DNA of 64,000 bases from contig JAEWDM010000022.1 of the NCBI GenBank assembly GCA_023390115.1, positions 1 through 64,000 on the forward strand, read 5' to 3'. Below are positions 7,723 to 17,000 of this stretch, in pieces (the stretch's first letter is position 1; every line of letters starts with the position of its first letter). Source of the DNA: Bacillota bacterium. Its GTDB lineage: Bacteria; Bacillota; Clostridia; Acetivibrionales; DSM-27016. The notes under the pieces were generated by a model, which was not told the origin of the DNA, made no database searches, and saw nothing but the letters and a program-made list of their open reading frames with translations. The position numbers and the translations under genes were made by a program.

Positions 7723-8721
7723 CTAAATGCGCTTTAATATTTCCTCTGCGTCATAGTCCAGAACATCCTCCGGATGAGAAACATCATCGGGAGCACAGCA
7801 TACTCCGCACCTGGAGTTGCCGCCTCTTTGCTTTTTGAGCTGCATAATGCGGAATTCCCTCAGCCTGCTTCCTTGCCATATGCCAAGCAGCGTATCGTGA
7901 TTTACATTTCCAACCACCACCGGCTTGTAAATTGTGTCGCAGGGTTCAACATCGCCATTGGGAAATATTCCCAGCATAAAAAAGGGAAGAGGGCACACCT
8001 GCCGCTTATCGTGCAATCTTCCGTAGCGGTCTGCACAAGCCGATGCATCGGAATAATTTACGCCGTCATATACAGGCCTGCACTGCTCTATGAACATCCT
8101 GTCGCTTATTCGTGAGAAGAGCTCATAGAATTTCTTATCCTCTCCGGGACCGAGTGCTATATCCATAACCTTTACAAACACCTTGCAGTTTCCTTTACTT
8201 TGGTAAAAATACCGTATATTATCCATAAATTCATCAAAGTCAAGCTTATACTTGCATACCTCATTATATTTTGAAGCGGAAAGCCCTTGAAGCGATATTC
8301 TTACCGTATCCAGGCCCGACTCTATCAAGGCCTTTGAGGTTTCCCGCGTGAGCAGGGAGGCGTTTGTTATGATTTCTATTCTCTCGGCAATATCGTTTTT
8401 CTTTGCCAGCTCTATCATTTCCGGCAGATTTTTGTTCAAAAGGGGCTCTCCATGGCCTGTAAGGGAGAGCAGCTTGACCCTGTCGGGGAACGCTCCTGCC
8501 TGAGCTATGATTCGCTTATAGGTATCCATAGGCATATTCTGAGGCTCAAAATTATATATCTCCTTCATCTTGCCAAGGCCCAGAGAATGTCCGCAGTAGC
8601 TGCACTTAAAATTGCAGAAGGTTGTTGGGAATACAAACAGTGTGAAGGGAGTGTCAAGGGGCACGGCATTACAGAGCTTAGTTCTTTCAAGCCCGCATAC
8701 GGGCTTTATTTCAGAGGCCAT
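7723..8721 (-). CDS. Radical SAM/SPASM protein, tandem paralogue 2
   Basis: At 332 residues it shares the layout of its three neighbours: a PLDTPF lead-in, CNFKCSYC for the SAM cluster, GHGEPLLNK, the strand ISLQGLSASKY, and a SPASM-like tail (CPLPFFMLGIFPNG, EPC, CGVC). The tail here reads RCGVCCAPDDV, with an extra Cys relative to the others. It ends 24 nt from paralogue 1, and only 3 nt separate its start from the end of paralogue 3, so the set is co-translated. Sequence divergence between copies is large enough that each probably has its own substrate position. Function unknown. Confidence 0.85.
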   Translation of the reverse strand: MASEIKPVCGLERTKLCNAVPLDTPFTLFVFPTTFCNFKCSYCGHSLGLGKMKEIYNFEPQNMPMDTYKRIIAQAGAFPDRVKLLSLTGHGEPLLNKNLPEMIELAKKNDIAERIEIITNASLLTRETSKALIESGLDTVRISLQGLSASKYNEVCKYKLDFDEFMDNIRYFYQSKGNCKVFVKVMDIALGPGEDKKFYELFSRISDRMFIEQCRPVYDGVNYSDASACADRYGRLHDKRQVCPLPFFMLGIFPNGDVEPCDTIYKPVVVGNVNHDTLLGIWQGSRLREFRIMQLKKQRGGNSRCGVCCAPDDVSHPEDVLDYDAEEILKRI

Positions 8722-8724
8722 TAT

Positions 8725-9762
8725 CTATACACCTCCTTCCGCATCCAGAAGTGAAAGCAGGCGATTTCTGCAATCATCCAGAAGCTCGTTTTTGTCAAGC
8801 ACCGCGGCACATGCACTGCAGGTTGCGCATACGGGAATTTTCAGACGTTTTTGCATCAGGTGGCTCCTCATAAGGCTATTCCGCCTTTTGCCCTTCCATA
8901 TTGAGACCAGGGGCTCGTTGTTGATATTTCCAATAGAAAAGCTTTTTGGCAGCCCGCCTACCGGACACGGAAAGACGTTTCCATCCACATCAATCTGGAG
9001 CATATAAAATATTACAGGGCATACATGCCTGTAGACAACCCTTTCGTTATTGAGATTGCGCGTATTGTCGGCCAATCCGTTGTGATCCTTCATTTGCTGC
9101 TGAAGGGTTATTAAATGCTCAATAAATATTTGATCGCATATGTCTCCGAATAGCTTGTAAAAACGCTGCTCATCCTCTTCTCCATCCAGAAGGGAGTCTA
9201 TAATTTTTATAAAAATTGAACAGCCTTTCCTGTGCTCATATAAATAGCTTAAATTCTCATGCATTTTATCAAAATCCACTATGACTCCTGAAACCTCCTT
9301 ATATTTGCAGGAATCAAGACCCTGAAGAGATATCTGTATCCTTGTGGTTCCTGCATCTATGAGCCTGTGTGAAAGCTCAGGTGTAAGGAGCGACGCATTT
9401 GTCAGAATATCAAGCCTTTGCGCTGCTCCAAGCTGGTGTGCCAATTCTATCATTTCGGGGAGCTTAAGGTTCATAAGAGGCTCACCGAGCCCTGAAAATA
9501 CTATTCTCTTAGGCCGTTCGGGGAAGGAGAGAAGCTGCTCTAAAAGCTGCTCGTACATGGAAAAGTCCATGTGCCTTAACTTATATCCCGTTTTTGCCAG
9601 CTCGCCGTTTTCCTGTCCCCTTGTGCCGTGAAGGCAGTAAAAGCACTTAAAATTGCAGCAGCGGGTGGGTTCTATAAAAACCGTAAAGGGAGTGCTTAAA
9701 GGAATTACATCTGCAAGCTGCTTACGGTTAGCGTCGTAGCTGGGCTTTATTTCAGCATTCAT
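8725..9762 (-). CDS. Radical SAM/SPASM protein, tandem paralogue 3
   Basis: The 345-residue protein has CCNFKCFYC (CxxxCxxC with an extra preceding Cys), the GLGEPLMN glycine-rich loop, ISLQGLDSCKYKEVSG, and a SPASM-like C-terminus (CPVIFYMLQIDVDG, FPC, CATCSAC). It is the third member of the tandem set. The shared lead-in (IPLSTPFTVFIEP) and the shared FxKMHENL-type helix show descent from one ancestor. No precursor peptide gene, such as a small Cys- or Gly-rich frame, lies next to it, which argues against a classic RiPP role and leaves glycan or surface-protein modification open. Confidence 0.85.
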   Translation of the reverse strand: MNAEIKPSYDANRKQLADVIPLSTPFTVFIEPTRCCNFKCFYCLHGTRGQENGELAKTGYKLRHMDFSMYEQLLEQLLSFPERPKRIVFSGLGEPLMNLKLPEMIELAHQLGAAQRLDILTNASLLTPELSHRLIDAGTTRIQISLQGLDSCKYKEVSGVIVDFDKMHENLSYLYEHRKGCSIFIKIIDSLLDGEEDEQRFYKLFGDICDQIFIEHLITLQQQMKDHNGLADNTRNLNNERVVYRHVCPVIFYMLQIDVDGNVFPCPVGGLPKSFSIGNINNEPLVSIWKGKRRNSLMRSHLMQKRLKIPVCATCSACAAVLDKNELLDDCRNRLLSLLDAEGGV

Positions 9763-9836
9763 AAAAACAGACCTTTCATATGAAATAATTATATCAATTT
9801 AAAAGCAGGGAATAGGCTGCCCGCTATTACAACGCT

Positions 9837-10865
9837 TCATATATGCGGCGGCTGCATGAGCTTATAACTTTCTTCAAGCTTGCGGGCATATTTATCCAGA
9901 TAATCGCTTGGGCGCATAACATGAGTATGCCTTTCGCATTGCCTGCATACAGGCATTTGAGCTTTTTTATGCTGCAGGAGCCTTAGAAGAAAAGCGTTGT
10001 ATTCCTTTCCGTTCCATATGCTGTCGAGTCCCGTTTCGGCGGCGCTTCCAAATACGGCGGGCGGAGGGAATACGCAGCAGGGAAGCACTAAGCCGTCCAC
10101 ATCAACAATACAGGAGTAAAACGGCAGGGCACAGATATCCGTGTCAACTATCCTATTTCCCATAAGCTCAGTTGAAAAGTCACTTCCAAATTCCGTATAA
10201 TCGAATTCATTCAGGACGGGGATGATGGATTCCACCGCTATTTCATCACATATGTTTCCGAAAAGACAAAAAAATTCCTCTTTATCGTTATTGCTTTTCA
10301 GCATGATGTCCATTATTTTTATATAGACATTTGTACTCTTTTTATTTTTATAAAAATATTTCAGGTTGGACATAAATTCATCAAAATCAATATCTACTCC
10401 GGATACCTGCCTATAGTCTTCCGGATTAAGCCCCTGTATTGAAATTCTGAGGCTGTCGAGGCCCGCTTCTATAAGGCCGTCGGCAACGGCAGGCTTCAGC
10501 AGGGAGGCGTTTGATAATATTTCTATTTTATCCGCTATGTTATTGAGCTTTGCATATTGCACCATTGCGATTATATCAGGATGCAGCAGAGGCTCCCCCC
10601 ATCCCACAAGCACAAGCACCTTAAGCCTGGTTTTTAAGGCTTTGAAGCCGTCTATGCATTTTTTATATACCTCAAAGCTCATAAGCTTCCTCTGGAAGGA
10701 CATACTTTTAAGTGTCCCGGCGTCGGAGCTTTGCAGGCAGTAACCGCACCTGAAATTGCATACATTTGCCACATACATTTGAACCGAAAAGGGCGCTTTA
10801 AGGGGCAGTACCTTTCCCAGCTCCACTCTGCAGGCGTTTTTATTTGTTATTACTTTAGATTCCAT
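9837..10865 (-). CDS. Radical SAM/SPASM protein, tandem paralogue 4
   Basis: The 342-residue protein has CNFRCGYC, the glycine loop GWGEPLLHP, ISIQGLNPEDY and a SPASM-like tail (CALPFYSCIVDVDG, PCC, CRQCERH). I chose the ATG at 10863-10865 over a GTG two codons earlier because GAGG is seven nt before the ATG and almost touches the GTG. It is the first-transcribed of the four paralogues, 17 nt after the FkbM gene. The conserved VSGVDIDFDEFM segment is shared most clearly with paralogue 1. Like the others it has no signal peptide, so it acts in the cytoplasm. Confidence 0.85.
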   Translation of the reverse strand: MESKVITNKNACRVELGKVLPLKAPFSVQMYVANVCNFRCGYCLQSSDAGTLKSMSFQRKLMSFEVYKKCIDGFKALKTRLKVLVLVGWGEPLLHPDIIAMVQYAKLNNIADKIEILSNASLLKPAVADGLIEAGLDSLRISIQGLNPEDYRQVSGVDIDFDEFMSNLKYFYKNKKSTNVYIKIMDIMLKSNNDKEEFFCLFGNICDEIAVESIIPVLNEFDYTEFGSDFSTELMGNRIVDTDICALPFYSCIVDVDGLVLPCCVFPPPAVFGSAAETGLDSIWNGKEYNAFLLRLLQHKKAQMPVCRQCERHTHVMRPSDYLDKYARKLEESYKLMQPPHI

Positions 10866-10882
10866 GGGCACACCTCTTCATA

Positions 10883-12055
10883 CTATAGCTCATCCGCAGT
10901 TTGATTTACCGCATACAGGATTGTTTCCATGCCATACAAACCATGACTTCGCATATAGAATACATATCCGGGGCTGATGCTTTTTATCAGAAGGGGGATT
11001 TCCCATAAATGCTCTAAGGAATGATATACGCTGATTGCCATATCCGGGGTATGCTTTCTTATTGTTTCTGCCGCGCCATAAAGGGCTTCACACTCGGCTC
11101 CCTCAATGTCCATTTTTATAAAGGTAGGCGAAAAATCAGGAATGACATCGTCTATTGAGACGCACTGCGTAAAGGCATCTCCGTCCTCGCAGATTCCGCT
11201 GGAGGTCTCAATGCCCGATTTGAACTTAAGTATTTGGCTGCTTTTCCATACGCCGCAGGGAAAAAGTACTTGCTCCTTTGATACTCTGTTTGACTTTAAA
11301 TTGGAGCAAAGCCTGTTAAAGTTACCGGGATCCGGCTCGAAAAGAGCCAGTGCATCCGCCGTGCCGGAGTATTTCTTAAGAGCGTACGCAGTATCCCCGT
11401 CAAACGCGCCGCAGTCTATAAATCTTGAGTATCCTTTTTGCAGCGGTATGTCATCTGCAAAATACTGAGGTTTTTCCGAGGGCAGGGAAAAGTATGCCGG
11501 GTTTCCGCCGATTACTGCCTTTAGGAAGGCTTGATATACCAGGAAGCTTTCGCTATCCTCCAGAAGCGAGGCAACTTCCAGTATTTTTTTATATTTTTCA
11601 GATTCTGTGGCACTTTGGCCGAGGGCCTGACTGCCACAGCTCAAATAGTCGTATATATCAAGGAAATACCGTATTGTCTGGAAATAGTATATTGACTTCC
11701 AGCCGCAGCGGGACAGGTACCTCTCAGTATCCTCAAGCTCACTGCAGCCGCACATAAAGGCTATTATTATTAATGCTCCTCCTTCGCTTTTTTGATGAAG
11801 ATTATGCTCATCTGCCTTATAAACCGGCTTTCCGCAGTAAAAGGCATCGCTTCCTCCGTGCCTGTCAAAAAAGCCCTCAACATGGATATTTCCGTTTTTA
11901 AGAAGATTAAAGGTCATTGCTCCGGCATTGCCTGCCCCATAGATATATACCTTGCCCATTGCCAGCTCATGGAAGATTTGCTCCGCTTTCTGGATGTTTT
12001 TGTCAGAATTTATCAAATTCTCTATCGATTTTACAAAGGACTGTCTTTTATTCAT
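10883..12055 (-). CDS. FkbM family methyltransferase with N-terminal Rossmann-like domain
   Basis: The protein (390 residues from the start with the better ribosome site) has two parts. Residues of about 30-130 form a small nucleotide-binding-like domain (VYIYGAGNAGAMTF, then FFDRHGG). The FkbM SAM-methyltransferase domain follows (FIDCGAFDGDTAYAL, ALFEPDPGNF, IKMDIEGAE). FkbM enzymes methylate hydroxyls of sugars or polyketides. The N-terminal domain is often seen fused to surface-glycan methyltransferases, but its ligand is unknown. It overlaps the end of the upstream glycosyltransferase by 8 nt, which implies translational coupling. It most likely adds an O-methyl group to the glycan. Confidence 0.8.
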   Translation of the reverse strand: MNKRQSFVKSIENLINSDKNIQKAEQIFHELAMGKVYIYGAGNAGAMTFNLLKNGNIHVEGFFDRHGGSDAFYCGKPVYKADEHNLHQKSEGGALIIIAFMCGCSELEDTERYLSRCGWKSIYYFQTIRYFLDIYDYLSCGSQALGQSATESEKYKKILEVASLLEDSESFLVYQAFLKAVIGGNPAYFSLPSEKPQYFADDIPLQKGYSRFIDCGAFDGDTAYALKKYSGTADALALFEPDPGNFNRLCSNLKSNRVSKEQVLFPCGVWKSSQILKFKSGIETSSGICEDGDAFTQCVSIDDVIPDFSPTFIKMDIEGAECEALYGAAETIRKHTPDMAISVYHSLEHLWEIPLLIKSISPGYVFYMRSHGLYGMETILYAVNQTADEL

Positions 12056-13370
12056 TGTCATCACTTCCTTCATTTATTGTGTTTGCCCAGACTTTCAGCA
12101 TTGGATCACGGGGGAACTCTCTTCTGTAATGAAATATTGAGGCTTTGCTGGACCCTTTAAGAAGAGGGCTGCAGCGTAAAATTGCTTTTTTTATTTGCGG
12201 AGTCTGACCGTCAGGGCCAGCCTTAAGGCTCAGCCTGAAGCTGCGCCCGTCAGCCCCGAGGCATGATGCAAACCACTGGGAGGGAGCGGAGCCGAGTATA
12301 TCCCTGAAATGGAATTTTGTCTTGGGGCAGGACATTACATCCTCAACTCCTGAATAAAAATTATCCAGAAGTTTTTTCTTGCTGTATTTCTCCAGTACAT
12401 AATCCCGCGCTTTTCTGCCCATGGCCTTTCTTTTTTCAGGGTTTTGGTACAGGTATCTCAAGGCGTTTCCGTATTCCTCTTTTCCGGAAACTAGGAGTCC
12501 GGTTTCATTATCAATGACAATATACCGTTCTGAAAGCTGGTTCAGCATTACGGGAGGCACCCTTGCAGCCATAGCCTCCAATACTGAATTTTCCGTCGTG
12601 CAGGTATGAAAGGGCATAAGAGGATAGCCCAATACGTCAAAGCCGGAAAGCACATCATATATGTTTTTGACATAGCCGGTATAAGTAAATCTATCCTGCA
12701 TATTGAGAGTCCTTGCCTGCCTGTCGAGAATATTTTTTACAGGTGCTTCGCCTGCCAGTATAAAGTGTGCCTGTGCTATTTCCACTGCCTTGCAGAATAA
12801 AATAAACTCGGTATGCAGTTTTGAAAAATCCACGTATCCAAGATAGCCTATGTTAAAGCCGTCATGCGGCTCATGCCTTATATCGGGGGCATCGTCAAGC
12901 CCGGGGCAGCCGTAAACCACACGGGTTTTTTTCATGAGCCGCTCATACGGTATTTCCTTAAATACATTCGCCTCATAGGAGGCAGGGGATGTGAACCACA
13001 CCATTGAGGCTCTTAAAAGAATTTCGGGGTTTAAGGCAGGGGCCGTAAGGCTTGATATATGTGTCCATATTACAAGCCGTGTGCATACCTCCGGAAAATG
13101 ATAAAGCAGTCTTGCGGTTTTAGGGTGGTGCCACCAGTGTACAATTGTAACATCACTGCCTTCAATGAGCTTATGGAGCTCTTTTTCGTCAGGCTGCACA
13201 AATACTCCTGCACCCATATCCTGTGCGGCGCTCATGAAGCTTTTATTTATAGGACTCTCCAGCAGCGCTATTTCATGAAGGCCGCCGCTTGAGGACGCTA
13301 TACCGGAAATTACATTGCCTGCGCCTCCTCCCATATGAGGGGTAATATGAAGTATTCTGCTTTTAAGCAT
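12048..13370 (-). CDS. Family 4 glycosyltransferase
   Basis: This 440-residue GT-B enzyme starts MLKSRILHITPHMGGG; the ATG at 13368-13370 has GAGGTGG six nt away, better than the upstream frame start at 13400. The donor half has NIGYLGYVDFSKLH, FILAGEAP, the FDVLGYPLMPFHTCTTENSVLEAMA segment with the Glu pair typical of GT4, and VPPVMLN. After about residue 340 a 100-residue tail with no clear domain is present. The neighbouring FkbM gene overlaps its 3' end. It would transfer one hexose or deoxyhexose in glycan assembly; specificity cannot be called. Confidence 0.8.
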   Translation of the reverse strand: MLKSRILHITPHMGGGAGNVISGIASSSGGLHEIALLESPINKSFMSAAQDMGAGVFVQPDEKELHKLIEGSDVTIVHWWHHPKTARLLYHFPEVCTRLVIWTHISSLTAPALNPEILLRASMVWFTSPASYEANVFKEIPYERLMKKTRVVYGCPGLDDAPDIRHEPHDGFNIGYLGYVDFSKLHTEFILFCKAVEIAQAHFILAGEAPVKNILDRQARTLNMQDRFTYTGYVKNIYDVLSGFDVLGYPLMPFHTCTTENSVLEAMAARVPPVMLNQLSERYIVIDNETGLLVSGKEEYGNALRYLYQNPEKRKAMGRKARDYVLEKYSKKKLLDNFYSGVEDVMSCPKTKFHFRDILGSAPSQWFASCLGADGRSFRLSLKAGPDGQTPQIKKAILRCSPLLKGSSKASIFHYRREFPRDPMLKVWANTINEGSDDNE

Positions 13371-13427
13371 ATGCCACCTCAGAGCCAAAGTATTCGGCAA
13401 ATATTTTTTATGTATGCCGTAAGGGGT

Positions 13428-14951
13428 CTACCTTGATATGTCAAGGACATAATGGTTGATCATAATATTACTGAAAATGTCGTCAGGGCTTTGTGGATTT
13501 AAATCCTCCGATACCTTTTTTAAGGTGTTTATCGTATCTCCGTCAGTACAGTGAAACTCCGCCGCCTTTTTTTTGCATTCAAACCCAAGGGTATTCAAGT
13601 ATGCCTCAAATGCGGGTAAAGGAACATTGGCAACAATGCCGCTGTCGAGTGCCGAGCTGTTTCCTGAGATTGACAGAAGGGTTCTTGCATCGTATGTGTT
13701 TGTGAGCTTCACAAGCAAATGCCCTTCGTCCTTTAAAAGAGAGAGTATATCCTTTGTAAGTCTATAAGGCTCACTGTATGTGTTGACGGGCTTTCCAAGA
13801 ACTATATAGTCGAACCTGCTTGCATTGAAATGCTCTCCAAGGTATTGAAGCCTGTCAACAGCTACCTTTCCGGTGCATATTGTGTTTAAGTCCAGCCAAT
13901 ACCTGGCATCGGAGGTAAATGCCGAAAGGCATACATTGTATACGCCTCCGCTTCTCAGCCTGTTTTTAATCTCCAGTAAGGGAGTGCCGCATAAAACATC
14001 TATTCCGAGAACATTCGTGCAAACTGCTTCTATACTTTGTACGGGGCTTATAAGAGATGTCATTGTAAACTCATAATTGTTAACATCGTTCCATGCGTCT
14101 ATGCCGTGGTATTTATTATTAAAGGCTGTACGCCCTTTTTGCAGAGATTCCCTGTACTGCTCAAATGACTGGCCCGAGGTATGTCCCGCATGGTATACGA
14201 AGACATCCCTGCAAAGCACTGCCTTGTAGCCTGCTCTTCGCACCCTGAAGGTTATATCATCATCTGCAAAATCGTGCAGGAAGCCGTAGTCATATGTGCC
14301 AATCATGTCCAGGCAGGTCCTTTTAAAGAGGACAATGGGAGATATCAGCCTGATGCGCTCATGCCACTGCCGAGGAGAGGAGATGTTGTATTGTGCGGCT
14401 TTTTCCTGCATATCCGGGATACCGTTAAAGCATAAATCTATGCTCTGGTAATTGCTTACATTGTTTGACACAGGGCCGACCATTCCTATGGATTTGTCCG
14501 ACATTGCACATTTAAGGAGGTTTGAAAGCCAATTTTGAGTTACATATACATCATTGGCAATTCCCACTATATATGCGCCGGCTGCAAGCTCAAGCCCTGA
14601 TCTGCTGCCGTAAAAGGCACCCAGGTTTTTAGTAATATGTATTATTCTTTTTCTGACATAGGGTACCTGCTTAAAGTATTCGAGAGTTTCGTCGGAGGAC
14701 CCGTTATCTACCAGAATAAGCTCATAATCAACATCTCCCGTATATTTCAGTATGCACTCAATACATGTTTTTGTATGCTGCTCAAGATTGTTAAACCCTA
14801 TAAGAACGATACTGACAAGGGGTGCGTTATCCTCAAGCATTGCAGAGATTATATTTTCCCTGGTGGAATAGAGGCTGTCTCCTGCAGCCGGCCCTGTTTT
14901 ACTGTCGGTATTTTTTACTATAACTCCGGAAGCCTGGTTTAAATCGTCCAT
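13428..14951 (-). CDS. GT2 glycosyltransferase fused to a C-terminal methyltransferase-like domain
   Basis: Residues of about 40-300 are a GT-A family 2 enzyme: VSIVLIGFNN, ELILVDNGSSDET, NLGAFYGSRSGLELAAG, and GIANDVYV in the DxD position. Residues of about 310-507 resemble a class I methyltransferase core (YIVLGKPVNTY, LLKDEGHLLVKL), without an obvious complete SAM-binding GxGxG loop, so the C-terminal domain may be degenerate or bind another ligand. It has a strong GGAGGGG ribosome site and follows rfbG in the operon. It probably extends the glycan with the CDP- or dTDP-deoxysugar made nearby. Confidence 0.8.
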   Translation of the reverse strand: MDDLNQASGVIVKNTDSKTGPAAGDSLYSTRENIISAMLEDNAPLVSIVLIGFNNLEQHTKTCIECILKYTGDVDYELILVDNGSSDETLEYFKQVPYVRKRIIHITKNLGAFYGSRSGLELAAGAYIVGIANDVYVTQNWLSNLLKCAMSDKSIGMVGPVSNNVSNYQSIDLCFNGIPDMQEKAAQYNISSPRQWHERIRLISPIVLFKRTCLDMIGTYDYGFLHDFADDDITFRVRRAGYKAVLCRDVFVYHAGHTSGQSFEQYRESLQKGRTAFNNKYHGIDAWNDVNNYEFTMTSLISPVQSIEAVCTNVLGIDVLCGTPLLEIKNRLRSGGVYNVCLSAFTSDARYWLDLNTICTGKVAVDRLQYLGEHFNASRFDYIVLGKPVNTYSEPYRLTKDILSLLKDEGHLLVKLTNTYDARTLLSISGNSSALDSGIVANVPLPAFEAYLNTLGFECKKKAAEFHCTDGDTINTLKKVSEDLNPQSPDDIFSNIMINHYVLDISR

Positions 14952-15001
14952 ATTAGCCCCTCCACGCAGCCTTGCTGCAAAAAATAAAATTTATACTTCC
15001 T

Positions 15002-16063
15002 TCACGCATTGCTTAAGAAGCTGTGAATCTGGCGGCTTGTAAGCTTCGCCATATCCTCTCGGTGCTCCCATGACCTGTACCACTCAACGGCTTTGTCAAG
15101 GGCGTCATCGATTGTCCAGACTGGCTTCCACCCTAGAGCAGCTCTGGCCCTGGAGCAGTCAAGCTTTAGAAGGGAGGCCTCATGGGGCCCGTCAATGCCG
15201 GCACTTTCCCATGTCTGTCCTGACCCCCATTTCCGGCAAAACAGACTGACAAGCTCTCCGGTTGTTATACAGCAGGCATCATTCGGGCCGAAATTATAGC
15301 TTCCCGCATATTTATTCTTATCCTCATACTGTTTTTGTGCCAAAAGCATATATCCATGCAGGCATTCGAGAACATGCTGGTAAGGTCTTGTTGAATCGGG
15401 GTTTCTTACGGCAATCGTTTGGTGCTTATGAGCTGCTCTGACACAGTCGGGTATAATGCGGCCGGGAGAAAAATCTCCTCCTCCTATTACGTTTCCTGAT
15501 CGTGCGGTAGAAATTGCTGCTGCTTCGGCGGCATAAAAAAATGAATCAATATAGCTGCGTGTGGCAAGCTCACTGCAGGATTTGCTGTTTGAGTAGGGAT
15601 CATGCCCGCAAAGCCGGTCATTCTCCCTGTAGCCCCAGTGCCATTCTTTATTTAAGTATACCTTGTCTGTTGTGACGTTTACGATAGACCTTGCTGTGCC
15701 GTAAATACGAGCACATTCCAATATATTTACTGTTCCCATTACATTTGTTTCATAAGTATAAACCGGGTTGTGATAGGATTCTGTGACAAGAGGCTGTGCG
15801 GCAAGGTGAAATATTATCTCGGGGTTTGCGTTTAAAAATACTTTTTTTAATGTGTCCAAATTCCTTATATCTCCTATTACGGAGCTAATTTGCCGGGATA
15901 AATTTAAAAGATTAAAAAGGCTTTCTCCTGTGCAGGGTGCAAGAGAATAGCCTGTTATGTCGGCACCGGCATCAAGCAGAAGGCTAGAAAGCCATGCCCC
16001 CTTAAAGCCTGTATGTCCTGTTAAAAAAACTCTTTTCCCTTTCCAGAAATTATTATCAGGCAT
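15002..16063 (-). CDS. rfbG: CDP-glucose 4,6-dehydratase
   Basis: This extended SDR of 353 residues converts CDP-D-glucose to CDP-4-keto-6-deoxy-D-glucose using tightly bound NAD. The Rossmann motif is TGHTGFKGAW (about residues 15-24), wording typical of RfbG rather than RfbB, and YSNSK holds the catalytic Tyr-Lys. It starts one nt after the rfbF stop, the usual rfbF-rfbG pair. No rfbH (3-dehydrase) or other CDP-3,6-dideoxysugar gene is in view, so the product may go to the SDR epimerase at the end of the operon or be used in another way. Confidence 0.92.
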   Translation of the reverse strand: MPDNNFWKGKRVFLTGHTGFKGAWLSSLLLDAGADITGYSLAPCTGESLFNLLNLSRQISSVIGDIRNLDTLKKVFLNANPEIIFHLAAQPLVTESYHNPVYTYETNVMGTVNILECARIYGTARSIVNVTTDKVYLNKEWHWGYRENDRLCGHDPYSNSKSCSELATRSYIDSFFYAAEAAAISTARSGNVIGGGDFSPGRIIPDCVRAAHKHQTIAVRNPDSTRPYQHVLECLHGYMLLAQKQYEDKNKYAGSYNFGPNDACCITTGELVSLFCRKWGSGQTWESAGIDGPHEASLLKLDCSRARAALGWKPVWTIDDALDKAVEWYRSWEHREDMAKLTSRQIHSFLSNA

Positions 16064-16064
16064 T

Positions 16065-16841
16065 TTAACCTCCCAGCTTCCAGGGTGCGGCGCCGTTTTT
16101 CCATAGCTCTTCTAAGAAAAATTTATCTCTTACGGTATCCATGGGGCTCCAGAAGCCGTGATGCTTATATGCCATGAGCCTGCCTGCGGCTGATATCTTC
16201 TCTAAGGGATCATGCTCCCATATTGAGTCATCTCCATCTATATAATCAAATACATCGGGCTGGCACACAAAGAACCCTCCGTTCACCCAGCCCACATCGC
16301 CCTTGGGCTTTTCTCTGAAGGAGGTTACGGTACCGTCGCAGTCCACATCTATTGCGCCAAAGCGTCCTGACGGCTGTACGGCTGTTAGAGTAACAATTGC
16401 GTTATGCTGCTTATGGAACTCCACCAGCTCATTTAATGCCACGTTGGAGAGGCCGTCTCCGTATGTAAGCAAAAACGGCTTGTTTTCGGTATATTTGCAT
16501 ATGCGCTTGATACGTCCGCCAGTCTGGGTATAAAGGCCGGTATCTATAATGGTTACGCGCCATGGCTCCGCAATATTGCGGTGAACCGACATGTTTCCGC
16601 TGTAGCGGAAGTCAAAGGTTACATCAGAGGTGTGGAGAAAATAGTTTGAGAAATATTCCTTTATTATATTTGCCTTGTATCCGCAGCATATTATGAATTC
16701 ATTGAACCCATAATGTGAGTAGTATCTCATGATATGATGAAGTATGGGATACTCGCCTATTTCAATCATGGGCTTGGGCTTAAACATTGATTCCTCGCTT
16801 ATTCTTGTTCCATATCCTCCTGCCAGTATTACAACCTTCAT
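16065..16841 (-). CDS. rfbF: Glucose-1-phosphate cytidylyltransferase
   Basis: The 258-residue enzyme makes CDP-glucose from CTP and glucose 1-phosphate, the first step of the CDP-deoxysugar branch. MKVVILAGGYGTRISEES is the nucleotidyltransferase signature and MFKPKPMIEIG the family's sugar-phosphate loop; the length matches RfbF (about 257). I use the internal ATG at 16839-16841 because it fits family N-termini; a frame from 16868 adds nine residues. It heads the 12-gene minus-strand operon. A hairpin-forming inverted repeat (ATGAGTTTAA and TTAAACTCAT) lies in the leader. Confidence 0.92.
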   Translation of the reverse strand: MKVVILAGGYGTRISEESMFKPKPMIEIGEYPILHHIMRYYSHYGFNEFIICCGYKANIIKEYFSNYFLHTSDVTFDFRYSGNMSVHRNIAEPWRVTIIDTGLYTQTGGRIKRICKYTENKPFLLTYGDGLSNVALNELVEFHKQHNAIVTLTAVQPSGRFGAIDVDCDGTVTSFREKPKGDVGWVNGGFFVCQPDVFDYIDGDDSIWEHDPLEKISAAGRLMAYKHHGFWSPMDTVRDKFFLEELWKNGAAPWKLGG

Positions 16842-16923
16842 ACCTTTACACATCCTGCCTTTATACATTTTGGCGTATATAAAAGAGTATATGAGTTTAA
16901 GGAGCTCATAATATCTTTAAACT

Positions 16924-16951
16924 CATTTTATGCGGCACCCGGTTAAAGAGT
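16924..16951 (-). promoter_or_regulatory. Possible sigma-K-like promoter of the rfbF glycan operon
   Basis: On the minus strand AC is followed after 17 nt by CATAAAATG, about 83 nt upstream of rfbF. It matches the AC and CATAnnnT(A) pattern with one final mismatch. Confidence 0.3.
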
Positions 16952-17000
16952 TACATTATTTTTATATAAAACAGGCCGGGGGAGTATAAGCCACGGGTAA

